Below are positions 1 to 7,070 of a DNA stretch of 13,813 nucleotides, in pieces. A program made the position numbers and the translations under genes. Source of the stretch: Nitrososphaerales archaeon TH1920 (lineage in GTDB: Archaea > Thermoproteota > Nitrososphaeria > Nitrososphaerales > Nitrososphaeraceae); assembly GCA_014523495.1 (NCBI GenBank), contig JAATVM010000098.1, forward strand, positions 1 to 13,813, read 5' to 3'. The notes beneath the pieces are model-generated. The model was given only the letters and a program-made list of their open reading frames with translations. It was not told the DNA's origin and ran no database searches. The first letter of the stretch is position 1; the number at the start of each line of letters is the position of its first letter.

Positions 1-48
1 TTAAACATTCCGATCTAGTAGTAAAAATGTAATAATCTACAAATGTTA

Positions 49-489
49 TTACTCTCGGAAATTTTCAGCCCTGGTTTTTAGAGCTATATTCATTTTCTTG
101 AAGCTCTCTATGAGATCTTCATCCAACTTGCTTCCAATTAGTTTTACACCCAATCCTTTGAATATTTCTTTGTGTAGGAATGAAACTTTATTGTGTGCAG
201 ATTTTTCAATAATAAATATGCGTTCACCATCAAAAATGCCAGGTAATAATGATTTGCCTTTCCATCTAAGTTCTTTGTTTATTTCGAATTTAGTTATGAT
301 TGGTTTATATGTTCTCTTCTTTCCTTTGACGGTTTGAATCTGGACTTCAATTTTAGATCCTAATTTGGCATCTCCAATTATTTTTATCATGAATGGATTC
401 CAATTCTCATATTCTTTAAAATTGGTAAGAACGCTCCAAATTTTTTCAGGAGTTGAATCCACCATGATTTTCGTCTCTATTGTCTTCAA
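49..489 (-). CDS. SRPBCC-fold (START/polyketide-cyclase-like) protein
   Basis: A 146-residue protein with the layout of a small stand-alone SRPBCC domain. A first beta strand is followed by the typical helix segment PEKIWSVLTNFKEYENWNPF (residues 14-33), then alternating strands, and a long C-terminal helix (SKLDEDLIESFKKMNIALK). This helix-grip fold binds hydrophobic ligands or lipids in a deep cavity; no ligand can be named from sequence. No signal peptide or membrane segment is visible, so it should be cytoplasmic. The start is a TTG at 489-487. The first ATG would be codon 9 and would remove part of the first beta strand, so I prefer TTG; upstream the frame is open to a stop at 550-552 with no ATG. 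It stands alone, facing away from the PIN gene across a 224-base gap. The fold call is good; the function is unknown. Confidence 0.8.
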   Translation of the reverse strand: MKTIETKIMVDSTPEKIWSVLTNFKEYENWNPFMIKIIGDAKLGSKIEVQIQTVKGKKRTYKPIITKFEINKELRWKGKSLLPGIFDGERIFIIEKSAHNKVSFLHKEIFKGLGVKLIGSKLDEDLIESFKKMNIALKTRAENFRE

Positions 490-701
490 ATACTGTAATA
501 AATGATCTTTGATTCTTAATAATGAATCTTTTGATAGAGTAGATAATTGCTAATGTGACAATTCAGATCAGTATTAGATTCTTTTTAGTAACTATTTTTA
601 CTTATTATCTGGTTTTACCGGAGAAAATTGTTTTGAATGCGCACTTTTTTAAACTGAAACTAATTAATTAAACTTAATCTATTCCACAGTATGTATTTTC
701 A

Positions 702-709
702 GAGGATCA
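702..709 (+). promoter_or_regulatory. Probable Shine-Dalgarno of the PIN gene
   Basis: GAGGATCA ends 4 bases before the ATG at 714 and partly matches the archaeal anti-Shine-Dalgarno. No TATA-like box sits at the leaderless distance here. An A+T-rich element lies further upstream (about 668-680), so this transcript probably has a short leader, unlike most genes in the window. Confidence 0.4.
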
Positions 710-713
710 GTAG

Positions 714-1109
714 ATGGAAATAATTTGTGATACGAGCTTTCTCATTGCATTGGTTTCAAACCCTATCAAATGCATAGACAAAGTTGAGAATGAATTTGGA
801 AAATTAGAGTTTATTGTTCCGACTTTTGTTCTTGATGAACTTGATTCTATTGAAAGAAAATCGGGCCCTAAGAAGTCTATGATCGCAAATACTGCGATTC
901 GGATATCTAAATTGAAATTTGAAATCAAAGATATTGGTAAATCTAAAAACGTAGACAATGATATTCTTGAATATGTCGCTAAGAACAGAAAATTTGCCGT
1001 AGCCACGCTAGATAATAAATTATTGAATAGATTGATAATGGCTGACGTGACTACGATTACATTATCAAAGAATAAAATGTTGATAGCAAATCGGTATTTT
1101 GAAGGGTAG
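714..1109 (+). CDS. PIN-domain ribonuclease, COG1412/Fcf1-like
   Basis: A 131-residue single PIN domain. The acidic metal-binding residues are all present: D6 in the opening strand (IICDTSFLIAL), E42 in LDELDSIE, D81/D83 in NVDNDILEY, and D100 in AVATLDNKL. PIN domains are Mg/Mn-dependent single-strand RNA nucleases. The length and the phrases VLDELDSI and AVATLDNKLLNRL look like the archaeal COG1412 group related to the rRNA-processing nucleases Fcf1/Utp24, more than VapC toxins. No small antitoxin-like gene lies next to it, which also argues against a toxin. The downstream hydrolase begins 31 bases after its stop but appears to have its own TATA-like box. The domain call is firm. A role in pre-rRNA or tRNA processing is inferred from the family. 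Confidence 0.85.
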   Translation: MEIICDTSFLIALVSNPIKCIDKVENEFGKLEFIVPTFVLDELDSIERKSGPKKSMIANTAIRISKLKFEIKDIGKSKNVDNDILEYVAKNRKFAVATLDNKLLNRLIMADVTTITLSKNKMLIANRYFEG

Positions 1110-1110
1110 C

Positions 1111-1117
1111 TTTAAAT
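1111..1117 (+). promoter_or_regulatory. TATA-like box for the UPF0173 gene
   Basis: TTTAAAT is centred 27 bases before the ATG at 1141, the distance expected if transcription starts at the start codon (leaderless mRNA). It begins just after the PIN stop codon and is the main reason for choosing ATG 1141. Confidence 0.5.
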
Positions 1118-1140
1118 CGCCAATCTATTTCTTATTATGC

Positions 1141-1794
1141 ATGTATGAGTACAATAACATCGGTATAACGTGGACCGGTCATGCTGGATTCAAGATTCTA
1201 CATGGTAATAAGAAAATGTATATTGATCCTTACAAATTGAGCAACAAATATGAAAACATATTTGATGCCGACATTGTACTTATAACCCATAACCATTTTG
1301 ATCATTTATCAATAGAAGATTTGAAAAATATCATCAATGAGAGAACAGTTATTGTTTCTGCTCAAGAGTGTCTATCACAGTTAAAGTCTTTAAAAGTGAA
1401 AGATCTAATTGGCATCGATCCTCGCAATAATGAGAAAATAGACGATTTGGTAGTAGAAGCAGTTCCGGCATATAATGTTAACAAGGATTTTCATCCAAAG
1501 GATGACAAAAAAATCGGATTCATAATAAAATTTGGTAATGATCGAATATACCACACGGGAGATTCTGATATCATTCCAGAAATGAAAGACACAAACCCGA
1601 CTATAGTATTAATACCTGTTTCCGGAACTTATGTCATGACTGCAGAGGAAGCATCCAAGGCAGTCAATGAATTGATTAATCCAAAAGTTGCAATTCCAAT
1701 GCACTATGGTACAATTGTAGGTAATAAAGAGGATGCAATACGATTCTCAGAACTGGTCACAGTATGTGAGACAAAGATATTAGAGTCTGAATAA
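1141..1794 (+). CDS. UPF0173 metal-dependent hydrolase (UlaG-like metallo-beta-lactamase fold)
   Basis: A 217-residue metallo-beta-lactamase-fold protein. It opens with the family signature GITWTGHAGFKI (residues 8-19). Metal ligands are H50-x-H52-x-D54-H55 (THNHFDHL), H138 and D141 in YHTGDSD, and H188 in PMHYGT. This short pattern matches the UPF0173/UlaG group (L-ascorbate-6-phosphate lactonase relatives); the substrate in archaea is unknown. The frame stays open upstream to a TTG at 1099 inside the end of the PIN gene, giving 14 extra residues. I reject that start because those residues precede the conserved first strand and a TATA-like box fits ATG 1141. A T6 run at 1801-1806 follows the stop and could end transcription. 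The family is confident; the reaction is not known. Confidence 0.9.
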   Translation: MYEYNNIGITWTGHAGFKILHGNKKMYIDPYKLSNKYENIFDADIVLITHNHFDHLSIEDLKNIINERTVIVSAQECLSQLKSLKVKDLIGIDPRNNEKIDDLVVEAVPAYNVNKDFHPKDDKKIGFIIKFGNDRIYHTGDSDIIPEMKDTNPTIVLIPVSGTYVMTAEEASKAVNELINPKVAIPMHYGTIVGNKEDAIRFSELVTVCETKILESE

Positions 1795-1822
1795 CCTAAA
1801 TTTTTTAGTGCAGAAATTAAAA

Positions 1823-1830
1823 CTTATATA
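1823..1830 (+). promoter_or_regulatory. TATA-like box for the Lys-rich microprotein
   Basis: CTTATATA is centred about 31 bases before the ATG at 1858, with no other gene start nearby for it to serve. It supports transcription of the small ORF, possibly with a leader of a few bases. Confidence 0.45.
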
Positions 1831-1857
1831 CGATCTGTTTTTCTAATATCATTGAAA

Positions 1858-1914
1858 ATGGCAGCAAAAAAGAAATCAAAGTCTGCTAAGAAAGGATCCA
1901 AATCAAAGAGGTAA
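1858..1914 (+). CDS. Candidate 18-residue lysine-rich microprotein
   Basis: ATG at 1858 to TAA at 1912-1914 encodes MAAKKKSKSAKKGSKSKR. Ten of 18 residues are K or R, and the rest are small (A, S, G). It resembles the disordered basic tails of histones or ribosomal proteins, so binding to nucleic acid or ribosomes is a reasonable guess and no more. Support that it is a gene comes from a good TATA-like box at the right distance upstream, a pyrimidine-rich possible terminator downstream, and a non-random composition. It is far below usual gene-calling length. It lies between the hydrolase and aglB, about 160 bases before aglB. A chance A-rich ORF remains possible. Confidence 0.5.
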   Translation: MAAKKKSKSAKKGSKSKR

Positions 1915-1932
1915 TACTTTAGCAGTCACTGA

Positions 1933-1958
1933 TTCCTCTTAATTCCCCCTTCTTTTGT
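1933..1958 (+). terminator. Pyrimidine-rich possible terminator
   Basis: A C/T tract (CCTCTT, CCCCCTTCTTTTG) follows the Lys-rich ORF by about 20 bases. A second T-run follows at about 1976-1982. Archaeal RNA polymerase stops at T-rich stretches without needing a hairpin. No strong stem is visible. Confidence 0.3.
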
Positions 1959-2042
1959 TATAAATCTCAATAAAAATTTTTTCAACAAATATTTTAGTAT
2001 GTTTATTTTACAAAACACATTTTCCAAATTTATTCCAGTACG

Positions 2043-2050
2043 TTAAAAAA
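2043..2050 (+). promoter_or_regulatory. TATA-like box for aglB-cyclophilin
   Basis: TTAAAAAA is centred about 28 bases before the ATG at 2075. It is a weak but correctly placed box for a leaderless transcript. Confidence 0.35.
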
Positions 2051-2074
2051 TGAGTAAAATCAAGAAGCATTATT

Positions 2075-4828
2075 ATGCTATCTGGTGATAGAGTTTTATT
2101 TCATGTTGGATCTCTCAATTTTAATGTACGCCATCTATTAGTTGTAGCAGTATTAGTTATTGCATTTACAACAGCTTTCATAATGCGTTCTTTTCCAATT
2201 AAATATGGCTTTTATCTAAATGAATTTGATCCTTATTTTGATTATAGGGCAACTAAGTATATTGTAGATAATGGCCTGGACGCCTATTTGAAGTGGCATG
2301 ATAATATGTCTTGGTATCCTGATGGTCGAGACATACCAAAGACTTCACAAGTCGGATTACATATAACATCAGCTTTTCTGTACAAGATCTTTGGAGGGAA
2401 TAGTTCTGTTTTAGATTTTACAATAGTGTTACCCGTTGTCGTGGGATCGTTGACGACTATTGTTATTTTTGCGTTGGTAAGATCACTGGGTGGAACCACA
2501 GCCGGATTGTTTTCCGCACTACTAATTGCTTTTACTCCTGCTATTATTCAGCGTGGGAACTTAGGGTGGTTCAAATCTGAACCTCTTGGTTTGTTCCTTG
2601 CGCTTCTAGCGCTCTACCTACTTATCTCTGCGATGAAAAATAAGCAGAGGATTGCTATTCCAAAAGCTATAGTTGGAGGATTATTACTAGGTGTTGCCAA
2701 TGCGTCATGGGGTGGGATTCAATATTTTAGTATTCCAATTTCATTATTCTTTTTTGCAGTAACTTTTTTACGAACTGATATTAAAATTCCATTAATTGTT
2801 GCAGTTTTATTTACGGTTGCCACGCTATTATCCGCCGGCTTGTTTCCAAGACCTGGCCTTTCATTTGTATTTGGACTTCCAGGTATTGCCCTCATCGGAG
2901 GAACAATATTTTTGATTCTATCATCAATTGTAAGAAAATTAAGTTCATCGAATACTTTTGTAAGAAACAATTGGATCCTGATTGGAGCCTTTTTTGCAAT
3001 TACCATAGGAATAATTCTATCTGGAACTTATGTTACATCCTCGTTTAGATATCTAAATGCACTCAACCCCTTTCTCTCCTCCCAGAATCCCCTGGTAGAA
3101 TCCGTAGCAGAGCATTTTACTCCAACTGTAGTTGACTATTTTACGGATTATTCCATTCTTATTATGTTTGCTGGATTTGGTGCTCTCATGGCATTTAGAC
3201 ACAGAAATGATATGTCCATTTTTTCACTGATCATCGGAATTACTGGAGTGTACGTAAGTGCAACGTTTGCAAGATTACTTGTATTCTCGTCGATAGGAAT
3301 TATTCTCTTGGCTAGTCTGGGTTTGTATGAAATCACTAGAAGTATTATCAATTATAAAGCATCTTCAGAATCTTCGCAAAAGAAAAAGAGAAGGATCGAA
3401 ATTGAAAAAATCTCTCCTACGAATAAATCATTAAAAATAGTATATTCGATTATAATTGTCATATTAATTTCAATTCCAGTGTTAGACAATGGTATATTAT
3501 TTCCACAAAATTCAAATTGGTTGAGCTCTGCCGACATACCTCCTTCAATTGCAAATGGCGGTACTGGATATAGACTCAAGACTAATGATTGGATAGACGC
3601 ATTAGACTGGATTTCAGCTAACACATCATCCAATTCAGTAATTGCATCTTGGTGGGATTATGGTTACTGGATAACCACACTGGGAAATAGAACCAGCTTA
3701 GCTGATAACGCTACAATAAACCAAACGCGTATTGCAACGATTGCAAAGATGTTTATGGATCAAACTGAGAATGGTATTAAAATTGCGAACGATCTAAAGT
3801 CTGACTATATAGTAGTGTATATTGTCGGACAGAGATTTAGTGGTATCAATGGCAGTGAGCTTTATGTTTTAGGTAGCGGTGGAGACGAGAGTAAAAAACA
3901 GTGGTTTATACGAATAGGAGGATTTAATGAAAATAGATATCTGGAACAGGATGGTTTTACTCCAACTCCTTTCTTTTGGAATAGTACCCTACTTGGACAA
4001 TTGATACCTTTCACTCCTGTGTCATATGTTTTGAATGGCGCTCCATCAAGTGAATATCAACCAGGAGCAATGGCAATTTATTCAAAAGACATCAAATATC
4101 CAGAAAATGCTAAAGACGAACAACCATTAAAGTTGGTTTATTCATCAGACAGCTTCAGGAGTAGCAGACCTGGTCTATTTTTTGGGGTATTAATTTATGA
4201 GGTGAACCATAACTATATACCTAAAACTATATCTGATCCATATAACGAAACTATCGACAATAAAGAGAAATTTTCAATAAATACCACTAAGACTAATAAT
4301 GATATGAAATCAACTAATGAATCTAAATTAGCTGTAATTAGTACATCACAGGGACCTATAACAATTGAATTCTTCCCAGACGTAGCCCCCGAGCATGTCT
4401 CAAATTTTGAGAAACTTGCAAGTTCTGGGTTCTACAATGGCACCATATTCCATAGAATTGTTAAGGGCTTTGTGATTCAAGGTGGTGATCCACTTACGAA
4501 AAATGACACAAACGTTGGTGCGTGGGGAACAGGTGATCCGGGTTATAGTATTAAGGCAGAATTCAGTGACATCCCGCACAGTAGAGGAATCGTATCAATG
4601 GCCAGATCTTCGGATCCGGATAGTGCTGGTTCACAATTTTTTATTGTCCTAAATGATTCTAGATTTTTGGACAATCAATATACGGTATTTGGCAGAGTCA
4701 TAAATGGGATGGATGTGGTTGATAAAATAGCTGCACTACCAACAATTCAAAATGATCAACCTCAAGATCCAAATTTAGCCAGAATACTCTCTATAAAAAT
4801 ATCAGATAGAAATATGACAAAAAGTTGA
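2075..4828 (+). CDS. aglB: Oligosaccharyltransferase STT3/AglB fused to a C-terminal cyclophilin
   Basis: A 917-residue membrane enzyme that transfers lipid-linked glycan to Asn in N-x-S/T sequons outside the membrane, here with an added peptidyl-prolyl isomerase. Residues about 20-470 hold the multi-helix membrane part. The first acidic motif is NEFDPYFDYR (E50, D52), the second region GWFKSE (163-169), and SVAEH (E346) is the external-loop SVSE/TIxE motif. A Lys/Arg-rich loop (about 428-451) precedes the last helix, placing what follows outside. WWDYGYW, the acceptor-recognition signature, is at 526-532. After an Asn/Thr/Lys-rich linker (about 720-750), residues 752-912 form a complete cyclophilin: FHR with catalytic R794, GFVIQGGDP, and QFF at Q854. 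Archaeal AglB proteins normally end after their own soluble domain. The reading frame is unbroken, so this is a true fusion in this sequence. Motif 2 has K167 where most relatives have an acid. Thirteen sequons lie in the external part. The gene is convergent with dys. Confidence 0.95.
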   Translation: MLSGDRVLFHVGSLNFNVRHLLVVAVLVIAFTTAFIMRSFPIKYGFYLNEFDPYFDYRATKYIVDNGLDAYLKWHDNMSWYPDGRDIPKTSQVGLHITSAFLYKIFGGNSSVLDFTIVLPVVVGSLTTIVIFALVRSLGGTTAGLFSALLIAFTPAIIQRGNLGWFKSEPLGLFLALLALYLLISAMKNKQRIAIPKAIVGGLLLGVANASWGGIQYFSIPISLFFFAVTFLRTDIKIPLIVAVLFTVATLLSAGLFPRPGLSFVFGLPGIALIGGTIFLILSSIVRKLSSSNTFVRNNWILIGAFFAITIGIILSGTYVTSSFRYLNALNPFLSSQNPLVESVAEHFTPTVVDYFTDYSILIMFAGFGALMAFRHRNDMSIFSLIIGITGVYVSATFARLLVFSSIGIILLASLGLYEITRSIINYKASSESSQKKKRRIEIEKISPTNKSLKIVYSIIIVILISIPVLDNGILFPQNSNWLSSADIPPSIANGGTGYRLKTNDWIDALDWISANTSSNSVIASWWDYGYWITTLGNRTSLADNATINQTRIATIAKMFMDQTENGIKIANDLKSDYIVVYIVGQRFSGINGSELYVLGSGGDESKKQWFIRIGGFNENRYLEQDGFTPTPFFWNSTLLGQLIPFTPVSYVLNGAPSSEYQPGAMAIYSKDIKYPENAKDEQPLKLVYSSDSFRSSRPGLFFGVLIYEVNHNYIPKTISDPYNETIDNKEKFSINTTKTNNDMKSTNESKLAVISTSQGPITIEFFPDVAPEHVSNFEKLASSGFYNGTIFHRIVKGFVIQGGDPLTKNDTNVGAWGTGDPGYSIKAEFSDIPHSRGIVSMARSSDPDSAGSQFFIVLNDSRFLDNQYTVFGRVINGMDVVDKIAALPTIQNDQPQDPNLARILSIKISDRNMTKS

Positions 4829-4859
4829 AAAGTTGGAAGATAATATTTGAACAATACTT

Positions 4860-5816
4860 TTATTTCAAGAGAGCTGCGTAAATGAACGGTAACAATGTGG
4901 TTGCCTCCCCATGTATAGTAGTTTGTTTTGCTTTTCCTTTTACTTTTCCCCACGATATTGCTTCTGCAATTAAGGCTCCACTCAAACTACCATCCCATTC
5001 AGAAGCTGTTGTTATAGATACTGCATAGTCTAGTCCTCCTCTAAATTGATTCCACCATAATGTATGGTGCTTAGAAATTCCGCCTCCAATAATGAAAGCT
5101 CCAGTTTTATTTGCATCATAAACCAGGTCTGATAATTTGGTCTCATCTAACAGTATGTTTACATTAAAGTTTTTATGTTTCTGATAAAAGAACCATATTT
5201 GACTTCCTACTGCACCATCTACAATACCCGGGACTATGACAGGGATTTTATTCTTATATGCCCAGTACAAGAATGAAGTCTCATCTAGTGTACTTCCTAT
5301 ATGGTTTGTTATATTATAGGTCGAAACACTGTATAACCCTTTCTGGTGAAGATCGTTTAGACAATCTTGTACCTTTTTTTCAATAACCGGTCCATAATTA
5401 TTTAGGGGTACAAGTACATTTCCCAACCTATGAATATTTTTCTTGTAAAGCAAGGTATCATCCATCCGAAAGTCTCCAGAGTAGTATTTTGTACTAGTTC
5501 TGGCAATATCATGATCCAATGCACCACAGGTTGTAATCACACAATCAAACATCTTATGTTTTAGCATATCCCTGATGATGCCTCTTGCTCCAGTCGAGAT
5601 AATTGCTCCTACAAATGACAAGAATTTGGTACAGTTTTTATCCTTTGTCATCGTACGAATTATATTTATTCCATCCCAGAGATTTTTGGATTCAAAACCA
5701 CCGGAGTTTTCCATACCATCAATTAGTAAAGGTATAGAATTTGATTGAATTTCATAGTCTCGTACAGAATCACTCAAAATATTTTTGGGCGATTTTTTTG
5801 TGCTTTTTGCTTTCAA
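4860..5816 (-). CDS. dys: Deoxyhypusine synthase
   Basis: A 318-residue, NAD-dependent cytoplasmic enzyme that moves the aminobutyl group of spermidine to a lysine of translation factor aIF5A, the first step of hypusination. The C-terminal half is diagnostic: GGGISKHH (K249-H250-H251, matching human K287-H288-H289), SEWDGSLSGA with D275 (human D313), E285 (human E323) and AISWGK with W289 and the active-site lysine K291 (human K329). The position of human D316 is leucine (L278), which may be normal for archaeal enzymes. The N-terminal half has FVGAIISTGARGI and TTCGALDHDIART, typical of the family. The start is TTG 5816; the first ATG is codon 35, and a stop lies ten codons upstream. TAGGA sits just before the TTG and a TATA-like box about 29 bases upstream. 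The gene is convergent with aglB (31-base gap), so the two are not one operon. Confidence 0.95.
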   Translation of the reverse strand: MKAKSTKKSPKNILSDSVRDYEIQSNSIPLLIDGMENSGGFESKNLWDGINIIRTMTKDKNCTKFLSFVGAIISTGARGIIRDMLKHKMFDCVITTCGALDHDIARTSTKYYSGDFRMDDTLLYKKNIHRLGNVLVPLNNYGPVIEKKVQDCLNDLHQKGLYSVSTYNITNHIGSTLDETSFLYWAYKNKIPVIVPGIVDGAVGSQIWFFYQKHKNFNVNILLDETKLSDLVYDANKTGAFIIGGGISKHHTLWWNQFRGGLDYAVSITTASEWDGSLSGALIAEAISWGKVKGKAKQTTIHGEATTLLPFIYAALLK

Positions 5817-5840
5817 TTTCCTACAGTTATCTTTCCAACT

Positions 5841-5850
5841 ATATTATTAT
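5841..5850 (-). promoter_or_regulatory. TATA-like box for dys
   Basis: On the minus strand this reads ATAATAATAT, centred about 29 bases upstream of the TTG at 5816. It supports the TTG start. Confidence 0.4.
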
Positions 5851-5885
5851 TTTTATTTGTTTCAGAATAAATTATTCTATAAGAA

Positions 5886-5972
5886 ATGCTATACTGGATT
5901 GAATATCTTGTTTCCTCGCGGATATTGGGGTTAATATGTTTCGTTTTTCAATTTTTCGTCACATTATTATAA
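5886..5972 (+). CDS. Possible 28-residue membrane microprotein
   Basis: ATG 5886 to TAA 5970-5972 encodes 28 residues starting MLYWIEYLVSS and continuing as a hydrophobic stretch (ILGLICFVFQFFVTLL), long enough for one membrane helix. A possible TATA-like element (TTTTATTT, 5851-5858) sits about 31 bases upstream. Against it: the ORF is short, the region is T-rich (which makes hydrophobic codons cheap), and its 3' end overlaps the presumed promoter of the gene at 5995. Treat as a weak candidate. Confidence 0.2.
   Translation: MLYWIEYLVSSRILGLICFVFQFFVTLL
5962..5972 (+). promoter_or_regulatory. TATA-like box for the gene at 5995
   Basis: CATTATTATAA is centred about 28 bases before the GTG at 5995, which fits a leaderless transcript and supports that start. 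Confidence 0.35.
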
Positions 5973-5994
5973 TGATAATTTAGTATATTCTCAG

Positions 5995-6456
5995 GTGCGC
6001 ATAAGATATTGGCGTTTAGGAGTCAATGACCTTTTAAATTCAACATACCCTATCGAAAGGGCTAACCATTGGGAGATAAAATGTCTACAAGGAGAGTATG
6101 AACACTTTGGAGTTTTTTGGTTTAGGTACGGAACTCCATTTGATAAAGAACTAATAAATGGGATATGTTTCTATTACAACGATATACCACAAGATAAAGT
6201 TCGAAAATTACTAGAATTTCTGCAAGGAAAATATGGAGGCAAAACATTATTTAGGCAAAGTAGAGTTTTTCTTCAAGGTTCTAAAGAATTTAGTGACAAA
6301 AATGAAATAGCTAATCTTGCAAATGAAATCAGTGTTAAATTCAATGGACCGATAGAAATTACCCTTGAATTTGAAAAAGTTACTGAAGAAGAACAGGAGA
6401 AAAACACATTTAATTTTCCATCAGGCAAGGCATTACCCATCGTAGGTTCTGACTAG
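5995..6456 (+). CDS. Unrecognised 153-residue protein
   Basis: I do not recognise this family. The protein is soluble-looking, with no signal peptide or membrane segment. The N-terminal half is rich in aromatics (RIRYWRLGVND, HWEIKCLQGEYEHFGVFWFRYGTPF). The middle has a charged helix-like segment (DIPQDKVRKLLEFLQGKYGG), and the end has EITLEFEKVTEEEQEK followed by a short tail with Pro and Gly. The mix of beta-rich and helical segments suggests a compact alpha/beta domain. The start is GTG 5995: there is no in-frame ATG back to the stop at 5932-5934, and a TATA-like box lies at the right distance. It is divergent from dys and convergent with the response regulator. Coding status is well supported by length and composition; function is unknown. 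Confidence 0.75.
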   Translation: MRIRYWRLGVNDLLNSTYPIERANHWEIKCLQGEYEHFGVFWFRYGTPFDKELINGICFYYNDIPQDKVRKLLEFLQGKYGGKTLFRQSRVFLQGSKEFSDKNEIANLANEISVKFNGPIEITLEFEKVTEEEQEKNTFNFPSGKALPIVGSD

Positions 6457-6500
6457 AATAATAAAGATGCTCAAGTAAGATTGGAAATATCACGTTCTGA

Positions 6501-6923
6501 TTAAGCGGAGTCAGTATGATTATCCTCTAGTATGGACTTTATTTTTTCTCTTAACTTGGAAATACTGACTGGCTTGCTAATAAAATCAGTAACATTGACA
6601 GATGGAATAACTTTGCTGAATTCTTCTTTGTTTATTTCAAAAGCAGTAATGAATGCAATCTTCATAGTAGGGTCATTATCCTTAATACGTCTATAAAGCT
6701 CAAATCCATTTATCTTAGGCATTCGGATGTCAGTAATTACAAGATCATAATATTTTGGGGGATGATTCTGAAAATTATTTATGGCATCATCACCTTTTGA
6801 AAAAGTCTCAACCCTAAAATCATTTCCTGACTCCAATCCTCTTTTTATGACCGAAAGGATATCAGATTCATCGTCCACAATCATTATACGTGGCGGAGAA
6901 TTATTTTTTTTACTTTCCGTCAT
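6501..6923 (-). CDS. Stand-alone response-regulator receiver domain
   Basis: A 140-residue CheY-like receiver domain with no output domain. D17 and D18 (MIVDDES) bind Mg, D65 in VITDIRMP is the phosphate acceptor, T93 in FITAF is the signalling threonine and K117 in ISKP is the conserved lysine. The 11 residues before the first strand are a polar tail and the protein ends soon after the last helix, so it must act through protein contacts. No histidine kinase is next to it, so its partner is elsewhere. Stand-alone receivers are common in Nitrososphaeria, and their targets are mostly unknown. The start ATG 6923-6921 has a TATA-like box about 29 bases upstream. It is divergently arranged with the pentapeptide gene, sharing a 175-base intergenic region. 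Confidence 0.92.
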   Translation of the reverse strand: MTESKKNNSPPRIMIVDDESDILSVIKRGLESGNDFRVETFSKGDDAINNFQNHPPKYYDLVITDIRMPKINGFELYRRIKDNDPTMKIAFITAFEINKEEFSKVIPSVNVTDFISKPVSISKLREKIKSILEDNHTDSA

Positions 6924-6946
6924 ATAACAATTTTTGATATGATTAT

Positions 6947-6957
6947 CATATATATTA
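6947..6957 (-). promoter_or_regulatory. TATA-like box for the response regulator
   Basis: The minus strand reads TAATATATATG, centred about 29 bases upstream of the ATG at 6923. It is one of the clearest TATA-like boxes in the window. Confidence 0.5.
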
Positions 6958-7070
6958 AGTGTTTACGCAGAGTTAATGAATATCATCTAGTCATAATTCC
7001 AAATTGAAATTTTGGTTAATCGACAAAAAAGTATTATTTCTCATAGGCAGAATTTTTAAGGAGAAAATTG

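Noticed and set aside
490..713. Possible tRNA or small gene in the gap before the PIN gene
   Set aside because: No cloverleaf, no GGTTCGAATCC-type arm, and only very short ORFs; it probably holds just promoters.
707..1006. Minus-strand ORF of 99 codons opposite the PIN gene
   Set aside because: It lies antisense to a complete PIN domain with all catalytic acids; its translation has low complexity (Ile/Ser/Leu-rich) and no motif.
714..1109. PIN gene as a VapC toxin of a toxin-antitoxin pair
   Set aside because: No short antitoxin gene is adjacent, and the sequence looks like the COG1412/Fcf1 group.
1099..1140. Upstream TTG start for the UPF0173 gene, overlapping the PIN stop
   Set aside because: The extra 14 residues precede the conserved first strand, and a TATA-like box fits ATG 1141.
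2284..3633. Several minus-strand ORFs of 67-95 codons opposite aglB
   Set aside because: All overlap the intact aglB frame and have no recognisable domains or promoters; they are chance openings opposite a membrane-protein gene.
4248..4330. Assembly join or frameshift between AglB and the cyclophilin
   Set aside because: The frame is continuous, with no stop or start-like signal, and both parts face the same compartment; a genuine fusion is simpler, although reads were not available.
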